The position numbers and the translations under genes are program-made. The notes below the pieces were generated by a model. It worked only from the letters and a program-made list of their open reading frames with translations. It searched no databases and was not told the DNA's origin. A DNA stretch of 5,091 nt from Candidatus Kapaibacterium sp. (GTDB lineage Bacteria > Bacteroidota > Ignavibacteria > Kapaibacteriales > UBA2268): assembly GCA_027858275.1 (NCBI GenBank), contig JAQIDA010000352.1, positions 1-5,091 on the forward strand, given 5' to 3'. Below, piece after piece: positions 1 to 5,091 of the stretch (position 1 is its first letter; the number at the start of each line of letters is the position of its first letter).

Positions 1-38
1 TATAAATCAACAAAATCCTGTTGAAACTCTTCTTTCAT
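1..38 (-). CDS. Start of a coupled downstream gene (5' fragment only)
   Basis: On the minus strand an ATG at 38..36 shares its A with the TGA stop (40..38) of the preceding membrane protein gene, in the arrangement TGATG. The frame stays open to the window edge and reads MKEEFQQDFVDL, 12 complete codons. One-base stop/start overlaps of this kind usually mark translational coupling within an operon, and the short polar, acidic start looks like a cytoplasmic protein. Twelve residues are too few to identify a family. The overlap could also be chance, because ATG after TGA needs only two further matching bases. Confidence 0.45.
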   Translation of the reverse strand, partial: MKEEFQQDFVDL

Positions 39-1489
39 CACATATAATAATAATCGCTCATAAACATTATCGAATAAATCAGGATTAGGGATATATACGC
101 CGTGACAATCACAGGTTTATATTTGCTGATTTTTTCAAGTGTGAACTCACTGTTGTATAAGAACAGGAGCAATGCGGGAATTGCCGGGAGGAAATAGCGT
201 CCCTGCAAACCGAATATTAATTCCCCGCCGATTTTGGTCATATAGAGATAGGTTCCGACAACTATTCCGAGGGCGGAACCTGTACCGATAAACAAGACAA
301 CTGCCTTTTGATAAGTGCTGAAACTAATGTTCTTTTTGCCGTCGGTGAACGCTGTAAGCAGGAGAACCAGACCGTGAATTATCAATACTGCATTGGGCAA
401 TTTCGCATAAGAATATCCAAATCTGCCGATAGTGCCGGCTGTCCATTCTTCACCCTGAAAGAGTATGTTGTCAACTACGGTTGATACGAATCCTGAAGGA
501 TTTTCTTTCAGGAATTTAATATGTGTTTTTGGGTCATTCTTATATTCTTTGTGGATAGCCACATATTTGTCATTTATGAGATCTTGTGATGCGAGATATT
601 TGCCCCAAGTGTAATTCGGCAGCGAAAATGAGAGCCAGAAGAATATTCCCATCAATACAGCTTTGCTGATTGTCTTGAATTTCTCCGTTTTCATATCCCC
701 AAGTTTGGACAGAGGAACAATAAAGAATAGGAAAGGAACAAGCGGATAGCCGTTTTTCATAAACGGGAACAGCCCGGTCAGAAGGATTACAAGCAAATAA
801 TCATTGCGCTTAAGTTTGCCTTCTTTAGCAAAGGCAAAATACAGGAAAAGCGCCGCCATCAATATCGACAGAGCGTTTGACATTGTATCATAAGATATGG
901 AACACGCCTGAAACAGCCACATTGGAGTTAAAGCCAGAACGAGAAAGAGATTTTTGAATACAGGAGTAATTCTGATCGCAATGAACACAACAATCAGATA
1001 CATAAACAGTCCGCTGATTCTTCCGAACCAATGCAGCCATACGGGATTGTCGTTGATATATTTCCCGAGAAAAATTCCCGGAACGACGTGCATGAACGCG
1101 ATTGGATTATATTTGTCGGCATGGGTGTAAAACGTTGTTGTTTTTTTCTTAAGCGGAACTTTCTTTGCTTTTTCTATTGTGCCGGGTTTTAGCTTTGTGC
1201 CGTTGAAATACGGGATGCCTTGAAAGCTTTGTGTTACGGAAATCAAATTTGTAGGTATGTCGTAGCCGATGACTCCGTCACCTTGTTGAGGTGATATCTG
1301 ACCGTCGGCAATGGCATAAGCTCTGAAAAAATGCCTGTCCTCATCGTTCGATTGGAAAGGAGGATTGATAAATACATAGAAAAGTCCGAAAATAATCCCC
1401 GCAGCGAGGAATAGAAATTCCGGTTTCAACTTGTCGAGAAAATTATTGTTGCCGCTGTTTGTCATAAATATCGTTCGATGAGTACTCAT
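38..1489 (-). CDS. DUF2142-family polytopic membrane protein
   Basis: This 483-residue protein has about eleven hydrophobic segments, roughly at residues 25-42, 157-175, 180-196, 203-220, 231-243, 249-261, 276-291, 365-381, 395-416, 433-446 and 459-477. Right after the first segment is NPPFQSNDEDRHFFRAY (42-58), the family hallmark of a proline-rich turn, acidic residues and H/RAY. Other family-like stretches are LALTPMWLFQACSISYDTM (185-203) and GLQGRYFLPAIPALL (427-441). DUF2142 proteins resemble GT-C glycosyltransferases, in which acidic residues in the first outer loop are catalytic. A role in transferring sugars from lipid carriers to surface glycans is inference; no substrate can be read. 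Two long polar loops (about 62-130, with a lysine-rich part at 99-116, and 292-364) probably face the periplasm. The start at 1489 gives the longest frame. Met9 (ATG at 1465) is an equally possible start, since neither has a clear ribosome site. The stop overlaps the next minus-strand gene by one base. Confidence 0.8.
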   Translation of the reverse strand: MSTHRTIFMTNSGNNNFLDKLKPEFLFLAAGIIFGLFYVFINPPFQSNDEDRHFFRAYAIADGQISPQQGDGVIGYDIPTNLISVTQSFQGIPYFNGTKLKPGTIEKAKKVPLKKKTTTFYTHADKYNPIAFMHVVPGIFLGKYINDNPVWLHWFGRISGLFMYLIVVFIAIRITPVFKNLFLVLALTPMWLFQACSISYDTMSNALSILMAALFLYFAFAKEGKLKRNDYLLVILLTGLFPFMKNGYPLVPFLFFIVPLSKLGDMKTEKFKTISKAVLMGIFFWLSFSLPNYTWGKYLASQDLINDKYVAIHKEYKNDPKTHIKFLKENPSGFVSTVVDNILFQGEEWTAGTIGRFGYSYAKLPNAVLIIHGLVLLLTAFTDGKKNISFSTYQKAVVLFIGTGSALGIVVGTYLYMTKIGGELIFGLQGRYFLPAIPALLLFLYNSEFTLEKISKYKPVIVTAYISLILIYSIMFMSDYYYM

Positions 1490-1511
1490 AATATTGATGA
1501 ATAAATCTGAT

Positions 1512-1525
1512 AGATGAATTCATCT
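1512..1525. repeat. 14-bp perfect palindrome AGATGAATTCATCT
   Basis: The sequence AGATGAATTCATCT equals its own reverse complement over all 14 bases. It lies 23-36 bases upstream of the minus-strand membrane protein start at 1489, where a promoter or operator for that gene would be expected. A perfect palindrome with no loop fits a dimeric repressor site better than an RNA hairpin. Its arms AGATG/CATCT recur in the second palindrome of this region. The function is inferred from position only, and chance occurrence in AT-rich DNA is possible. Confidence 0.4.
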
Positions 1526-1700
1526 TTTAATTAGTCGCAATCTAATAAAAAAACACTCTTAATACAATATCAATAATTATTCAGTGCAATAGGATTTAAA
1601 AATGAATTAATTAAAATCGCCTCAATCTTTTTTTATTCTCACCTTAAACATTAATATATCCTAATATATTTGTTTTTTTGATAAAAAAGACTTAAACTGG

Positions 1701-1725
1701 CAGATGTATTATATGAATACATCTG
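1701..1725. repeat. 10-bp inverted repeat upstream of the secreted protein gene
   Basis: CAGATGTATT (1701-1710) and AATACATCTG (1716-1725) are exact reverse complements separated by ATATG. The repeat ends 72 bases before the ATG at 1798. It could be an operator for a dimeric regulator or a hairpin in the 5' leader. It is not followed by a T-run, so it does not look like an intrinsic terminator. The outer arms share AGATG/CATCT with the palindrome at 1512-1525. Confidence 0.45.
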
Positions 1726-1787
1726 ATAATATGTTCGGCATCAGTTCTGTTAATACATTTAACAACTATATTTAATATAACATTTAC

Positions 1788-1791
1788 GGAG
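1788..1791 (+). promoter_or_regulatory. Ribosome binding site GGAG
   Basis: GGAG lies six bases before the ATG at 1798, a good Shine-Dalgarno distance. It supports this start, which also gives a proper signal peptide. The presence of the site is notable because many Bacteroidia genes lack one. Confidence 0.65.
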
Positions 1792-1797
1792 ACTGTT

Positions 1798-4221
1798 ATG
1801 AAACGTTTTTTCGCATTATTTTTATCACTAATGGTTGTAGTCGCCGCTTTTATACCGACGGCCGAACTTAAAGCAGATTCTCAGCGAATGCTGATGATTG
1901 AAGGGTTTACGAACGCTTATTGTCCGCCTTGCCCTCCGCCCTATAAAACATTCAAGGAATATGCAGAGGCATACCCTGACGTTATTATTCCTGTGACAAT
2001 GCACTTCTATTATCCGGGCATTAACGATGCTCATTATCAAGCAAATATACCTATGAGTCAGCAAAGATTGCAGCAGTATTATCGCGTAAGCGGTGTACCG
2101 AATTACTGTTTCAACGGTGACGGTCCCGTTCATACATCATATATCGCTAACAGACACCCCGATGCACAGGCTATTCGCGGCGTTAAGTCTCCTCATGATA
2201 TTGACGTTAATCTGACAAAAAAAGCCGGCGGCGGAGATGTTACAGTAACAGTAACGACTTCTGCAGGTTTGCATGGTCAAAAGCTGAGAATCTATGTGGT
2301 TGAAAGTGAATGTTTTTACGAGACACAGCTTGGTTCTAACGGCGAAAAAAACTTCTATTGGGTTTCTCGAGATATGCTCCCAAATCCTGCCGGAACCTCA
2401 TTGAGCATCAGTACCGGCGAAAGCAAGGAATTCAATTTTTCATATACAAACAAATCTCAATGGCTGGATGTGAATAACATCTATATAGTTGCCTTTATAC
2501 AAGACGACGGAAGCCCTAAAAAAGAGATTCTTCAGGCTGCTACAAGTCTTCCTAAGCCTATGATGGTTGAAGCATCGGCTGATGTAAAATTTAAATCTGC
2601 AAGCGCTGACAGCGATACAGAAATGGAATTCACCGCCACAAATCCTAACGAATCAAATGTATATGTACAGTTCTCAGTTGATACTGAAAGAAGTTATATA
2701 CCGCAAGGTTGGACAGTAAAAGTCAGCCCGACGGCTAAGGAAAGTTTGGACGCGGGAGAATCAAAACAGGGAATCGTTACATTTTCACCAAACGGAGTTG
2801 CAGGATACTGCGAAGCAATTATCAAAGTTGACGGTTCCTCTGCCGGCAAGACAGTGTACGGAACAACTGTTATGTTGTCCGCAATGTCAGACAATGTAAA
2901 AAATCTTATGGTATTGACAGGATCGTCCTCGCCTCTCTCAGGCTTCAATGCTTTTGCGAGCATCCCCGGTTTTGCTGCGAATTCGACCTTAGTGCCTGCT
3001 AACACATCTTTCTTTGAAGCTGTTGACCCTGCGTCATTTGACAACGCCATCTTCGGTTATGATTATGGTACTCGCGGAAGATTGAGTACAAATCCTGAAG
3101 CGTGTACATTCATCAGAGAAATGCTCGAAGCCGGTAAAAACGTAATCGTAAGCGGTGAGCTTGAGCTATATAACGCTTATCAGCAAACAGCATCTCCCGA
3201 GGGAAAATATCTGTTCAATAATATTCTTGGAATAACATACGCCGAAGATCCGGTAATGAGAGTCGAAGTAAACAGCCAAAACCAAATTACAGGAATTATT
3301 GTTACTCCTGTCAAAGGTGTCGCCGGCGATCCGATCGGACAAGGCATTAACTTCAATATAAACGAAAGTACACAGCTCTTTGAAGTTTTCACTGATATTA
3401 TTAAGATCAATACACCTGCAAAAACAAACCCGGTTTTATACTATGACAACAACCCGACTAAAATCGCGGCTGTCAGAACCGAATATATGGACGGCAAAAT
3501 GTTCTTTATGACATTTGGTTTTGAATCATTGGCTAACACGGCTGACAGAACTACATTGATGGGCAAAATCTATGATTGGTTCAATTATGCTCCTCCGAGC
3601 GATCCGGTATTATCATGCGCAGATGAACTTGCGTTTGGTGAAATTGAAGCCGGTAAGACTCGTTCAAAGAAACTCAGAATTGACAATACCGGTGACGCTG
3701 ACCTGATTATATCAGAAGCCATAATTTCCGGAGCAGACAGAGACCAATTCACTATGATCGGGACAATTGCAGGCGCGGAAATTGCGGCCGGTGATTATAA
3801 GAACGTTACGATTTCTTTCGTTCCTTCCGAAGAAGGTAACTTCAGCTCTGTTCTTACTCTCGTCTCAAACTCTTCCGACGTAAGTGTCAAAACCGTTGCG
3901 ATTACCGGAAGTGCCACTCCTAACGGAATTGATGATTTGATTCCGGGTGCAAGCGAGCTTTTAACATTGAAAGTCGGACCTAACCCGTTTGCCGTAACAA
4001 CTGAGCTGACATATACATTGAACTCAACATCAAGCAAACATTTCGATATTGTTGTGATCGACGCGAGCGGTCGCGAAGTTGTCTCAGCTTTCAGCGGACA
4101 AGTGACACCGGGCACAAATGAAATTACATTGAGCGCAGGCAATTTGGCCGCGGGCAATTATTTCATCACTGCGAGAACTGAAGGTTTCAACACACAGATC
4201 CCGCTTATTATTATAAAATAA
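1798..4221 (+). CDS. Secreted Omp28-like thioredoxin-fold protein with T9SS sorting domain
   Basis: This complete 807-residue protein is exported by Sec and probably then sent across the outer membrane or onto the cell surface by T9SS. Residues 1-26 form a signal peptide (KR, a hydrophobic core, probable cut after LKA26). Residues 30-125 look like the thioredoxin-like Omp28 family: EGFTNAYCPPCPPPY carries a CPPC motif (C42, C45), and GVPNY (99-103) holds the expected cis-proline P101. Residues 130-250 are beta-rich, as is usual after this domain. Residues 255-365 look like an Ig/NEW3-type beta sandwich. Residues 366-597 look Rossmann-like, with strands at 368-374, 414-419 and 447-453, and end in MFFMTFGFESL...LMGKIYDWF. 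Residues 600-707 resemble ASH/choice-of-anchor-D repeats (LAFGEIEAGKTRSKKLRIDNTGDADL style). Residues 720-807 match a type A sorting domain: VGPNPF (726-731), IDASGREV and LAAGNYFI. A disulfide or metal-linked redox role at the surface is inferred; the partner is unknown. Five other cysteines (104, 172, 338, 436, 607) are present. A hairpin follows the stop. Confidence 0.88.
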   Translation: MKRFFALFLSLMVVVAAFIPTAELKADSQRMLMIEGFTNAYCPPCPPPYKTFKEYAEAYPDVIIPVTMHFYYPGINDAHYQANIPMSQQRLQQYYRVSGVPNYCFNGDGPVHTSYIANRHPDAQAIRGVKSPHDIDVNLTKKAGGGDVTVTVTTSAGLHGQKLRIYVVESECFYETQLGSNGEKNFYWVSRDMLPNPAGTSLSISTGESKEFNFSYTNKSQWLDVNNIYIVAFIQDDGSPKKEILQAATSLPKPMMVEASADVKFKSASADSDTEMEFTATNPNESNVYVQFSVDTERSYIPQGWTVKVSPTAKESLDAGESKQGIVTFSPNGVAGYCEAIIKVDGSSAGKTVYGTTVMLSAMSDNVKNLMVLTGSSSPLSGFNAFASIPGFAANSTLVPANTSFFEAVDPASFDNAIFGYDYGTRGRLSTNPEACTFIREMLEAGKNVIVSGELELYNAYQQTASPEGKYLFNNILGITYAEDPVMRVEVNSQNQITGIIVTPVKGVAGDPIGQGINFNINESTQLFEVFTDIIKINTPAKTNPVLYYDNNPTKIAAVRTEYMDGKMFFMTFGFESLANTADRTTLMGKIYDWFNYAPPSDPVLSCADELAFGEIEAGKTRSKKLRIDNTGDADLIISEAIISGADRDQFTMIGTIAGAEIAAGDYKNVTISFVPSEEGNFSSVLTLVSNSSDVSVKTVAITGSATPNGIDDLIPGASELLTLKVGPNPFAVTTELTYTLNSTSSKHFDIVVIDASGREVVSAFSGQVTPGTNEITLSAGNLAAGNYFITARTEGFNTQIPLIIIK

Positions 4222-4244
4222 TACAGCATTATCATTTTTTCTTA

Positions 4245-4275
4245 AAACGGTCGACATTCATAGTGTCGACCGTTT
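4245..4275 (+). terminator. Perfect 12-bp stem hairpin, probable terminator
   Basis: AAACGGTCGACA (4245-4256) and TGTCGACCGTTT (4264-4275) are exact reverse complements around a 7-base loop, starting 23 bases after the TAA stop of the secreted protein gene. The stem core is GC-rich (CGGTCGAC). On the plus strand the stem ends in TTT and runs into GTATTTGTGG, so the U-tract is imperfect. The hairpin could act as a terminator or as a 3' end protecting the mRNA. No gene converges on it from the right, so one-way termination is the natural reading. Confidence 0.75.
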
Positions 4276-4311
4276 GTATTTGTGGAAACTTGTTCTTATA
4301 TTATGATTCGG

Positions 4312-4349
4312 ATTATTTGCGTGAATTTACTTTAATTATTCGAGTGAAT
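4312..4349 (+). repeat. Two direct repeats ATTATTnnnGTGAAT, 23 bp apart
   Basis: ATTATTTGCGTGAAT (4312-4326) and ATTATTCGAGTGAAT (4335-4349) match at 12 of 15 positions, differing only in the central three bases. Their starts are 23 bp apart, about two helical turns, which would put both on the same face of the DNA. They lie in the gap before the second secreted protein gene and could be tandem activator or repressor sites. No matching regulator is visible in the window. Confidence 0.45.
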
Positions 4350-4361
4350 ATGTCCTTGCGC

Positions 4362-4440
4362 GCAGTAGGCAACATAGTGCTTCAGCACTATGCAAAAGCT
4401 GGTTTTGATCTGTTCGCTGACAGCTAAAGCTGCCTGTTGC
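4362..4440. repeat. REP/BIME-like double-hairpin element
   Basis: The unit is bounded by GCAGTAGGCA (4362-4371) and TGCCTGTTGC (4431-4440), which pair over 10 positions if two G-T wobbles are allowed. Inside the left end, CATAGTGC (4373-4380) and GCACTATG (4385-4392) form a perfect 8-bp hairpin with loop TTCA. Inside the right end, CAGC TAAA GCTG (4421-4432) forms a short hairpin. Read from the outside inwards on opposite strands, both halves show AGGCA followed by a hairpin with core GCTTYAGC, so they look like inverted copies of one motif. GTAG (4365-4368) before the left hairpin matches the tetranucleotide that precedes REP palindromes recognised by RAYT-type transposases. No transposase is visible here. 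A structured RNA is the main alternative. Confidence 0.5.
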
Positions 4441-4501
4441 TAATGTGAAATTTGTTCGGGACATTAAGTTTGAAATTTAATCTATTAATTAATTTATAAA
4501 T

Positions 4502-4505
4502 GAGG
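4502..4505 (+). promoter_or_regulatory. Ribosome binding site GAGG
   Basis: GAGG lies seven bases before the ATG at 4513 and supports that start. Upstream, TTGAAA (4470-4475) resembles a -35 box, but the best -10 candidate, TATAAA (4495-4500), would start transcription inside or after this site, so I do not assign a promoter. Confidence 0.6.
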
Positions 4506-4512
4506 CCGGAAA

Positions 4513-5091
4513 ATGAAAAGAAAAATTACTCTTTTGATGATCGTGTTTTTTGCACTGATCAGCTTTGATTCTTATGCTCAGGATATCAGCACTATACCTG
4601 ACGGTAAATATGTTTTTAATCAAGATGAAATTACTCCCGCACAGGTGAAAGCCCTCAAAGCAGTTAACAAAGATGTTATTTGCATATTCGAAAATTTTGA
4701 ATGGAACGATGTATGTACTTATGGATATAATAATACAATCGGAAACTGGACAGATACTAATCGTGTCGGCGAATTTTATTACCCTTGGATCAAACAAGAT
4801 CCGAGATACGGTAAATATACTGTAATGCTCAAATTCACCGATGCAACCATAGCGGCCTATGACATGACTGATTTTGATGTAGTGATTTTCCCCATGGGAC
4901 ATTATCCGATTCAAGTATCTCCCAGTGGCACAACAAGACCCATCGATGTCATAAACGAATTGCTCGCTGCGAACAAATGCGTTATTATTTGGGGAGACGG
5001 CTTGTTGTATCACGCATTTGACGGCAACTCATCAAACAAAGATCCTGACGCTGCAGCATTTTTTACAGAAAAGCTCCAAATTGAATATCAA
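4513..5091 (+). CDS. Secreted protein with Rossmann-like domain (5' part)
   Basis: The frame starts at ATG 4513 and is open to the window end, giving 193 residues with no stop. Residues 1-22 are a clear signal peptide (KRK, a hydrophobic stretch, cut after SYA22). The mature part shows alternating strands and helices: VICIFE (55-60), FDVVIFP (121-127) and KCVIIWGDG (155-163), a Rossmann-like pattern. The stretch from 121 to the end resembles residues 414-482 of the upstream secreted protein; over its residues 147-168, 11 of 22 are identical, including E149, L151, A153, K155, V157-I158, G161, L165-Y166 and A168. The function is not recognisable. Glutamine amidotransferase-like or DUF4350-like folds are possible, but no catalytic Cys/His pair is evident. 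By analogy with its neighbour it may end in a T9SS sorting domain beyond the window. The GAGG ribosome site and signal peptide fix the start. Confidence 0.8.
   Translation, partial: MKRKITLLMIVFFALISFDSYAQDISTIPDGKYVFNQDEITPAQVKALKAVNKDVICIFENFEWNDVCTYGYNNTIGNWTDTNRVGEFYYPWIKQDPRYGKYTVMLKFTDATIAAYDMTDFDVVIFPMGHYPIQVSPSGTTRPIDVINELLAANKCVIIWGDGLLYHAFDGNSSNKDPDAAAFFTEKLQIEYQ

Larger units (their letters stand above)
1490..1797. other. AT-rich divergent intergenic region
   Basis: This 308-bp gap separates the divergent starts of the membrane protein gene (minus) and the secreted protein gene (plus), so promoters for both should lie here. It is very AT-rich, with A/T runs, two tandem imperfect 10-bp units containing TAATATAT (1651-1670) and two palindromes listed separately. 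I could not assign a convincing promoter. TTGTTT (1670-1675) with TAAACT (1693-1698) at a 17-bp spacing is only a partial sigma-70 match. TATATTTA (1767-1774) resembles the Bacteroidota -7 box TAnnTTTG without its final G, and I see no matching -33 TTTG. No gene longer than a 23-codon chance frame is present. Confidence 0.6.

Noticed and set aside
1701..1725. Inverted repeat as an intrinsic terminator
   Set aside because: The stem is AT-rich, no T-run follows on either strand, and both flanking genes point away from it.
1704..1775. 23-codon plus-strand frame (MYYMNTSDNMFGISSVNTF...) ahead of the secreted protein gene, considered as a leader peptide
   Set aside because: It has no ribosome site, its start lies inside the inverted repeat, and there is no run of a regulatory amino acid. 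It is probably chance.
1776..1781. TATAAC as a -10 box for the secreted protein gene
   Set aside because: Transcription would begin at about 1788, on the GGAG ribosome site, and no -35 match lies at the right distance.
1828..2133. 101-codon open frame on the minus strand
   Set aside because: It lies antisense to the signal peptide and thioredoxin domain of the secreted protein, whose plus-strand reading has clear motifs. The translation has no recognisable domain.
2694..3050. 118-codon open frame on the minus strand
   Set aside because: Antisense shadow inside the secreted protein gene; no start context or family signal.
3180..3410. 76-codon open frame on the minus strand
   Set aside because: Antisense shadow within the Rossmann-like part of the secreted protein gene.
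3795..4157. 120-codon open frame on the minus strand
   Set aside because: Antisense to the ASH-like and T9SS domains, which are strongly supported on the plus strand.
4489..5013. 174-codon open frame on the minus strand
   Set aside because: It overlaps the plus-strand gene from 4513, which has a Shine-Dalgarno site, a signal peptide and a domain shared with its neighbour. The minus-strand translation shows none of these.

Overview
The window looks like a chromosomal segment from a bacterium of the Bacteroidota/Chlorobiota (FCB) group. The main evidence is the 807-residue secreted protein at 1798..4221. It has a signal peptide, an Omp28-like thioredoxin domain and a C-terminal domain that closely resembles a type IX secretion system (T9SS) sorting signal. 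Both plus-strand genes have recognisable Shine-Dalgarno sites (GGAG, GAGG). This is less usual in classical Bacteroidia, so an Ignavibacteria/Kapabacteria-like lineage is possible; that placement is inference. The DNA is moderately AT-rich and the intergenic regions strongly so.

Layout: the left third (1..1489) is on the minus strand. It holds a DUF2142-type polytopic membrane protein whose stop codon overlaps by one base the start of a further minus-strand gene that leaves the window at base 1. A 308-bp AT-rich divergent region (1490..1797) follows, with two palindromic sequences that share AGATG/CATCT arms. The multidomain secreted thioredoxin/T9SS protein (1798..4221) comes next, followed by a strong hairpin. 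The 291-bp gap after it holds a pair of ATTATTnnnGTGAAT direct repeats and a compact element of two hairpins in inverted orientation, resembling a REP/BIME unit. The right end (4513..5091) is the 5' part of a second secreted protein.

The two plus-strand genes are related by content. The middle of the first (about residues 366-597) and the visible part of the second share a Rossmann-like domain with recognisable residue-by-residue similarity. The first is therefore a mosaic of thioredoxin, Ig-like, Rossmann-like, ASH-like and T9SS domains, and the second carries the Rossmann-like module alone behind its signal peptide, as far as can be seen. The hairpin between them suggests separate transcription units. 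The minus-strand pair looks like a coupled operon unrelated to the secreted proteins, perhaps in cell-surface glycan metabolism, judging only from the DUF2142 family's similarity to GT-C enzymes.

I found no tRNA, rRNA, CRISPR array, transposase or prophage gene. The most distinctive unexplained sequence is the element at about 4350..4464.
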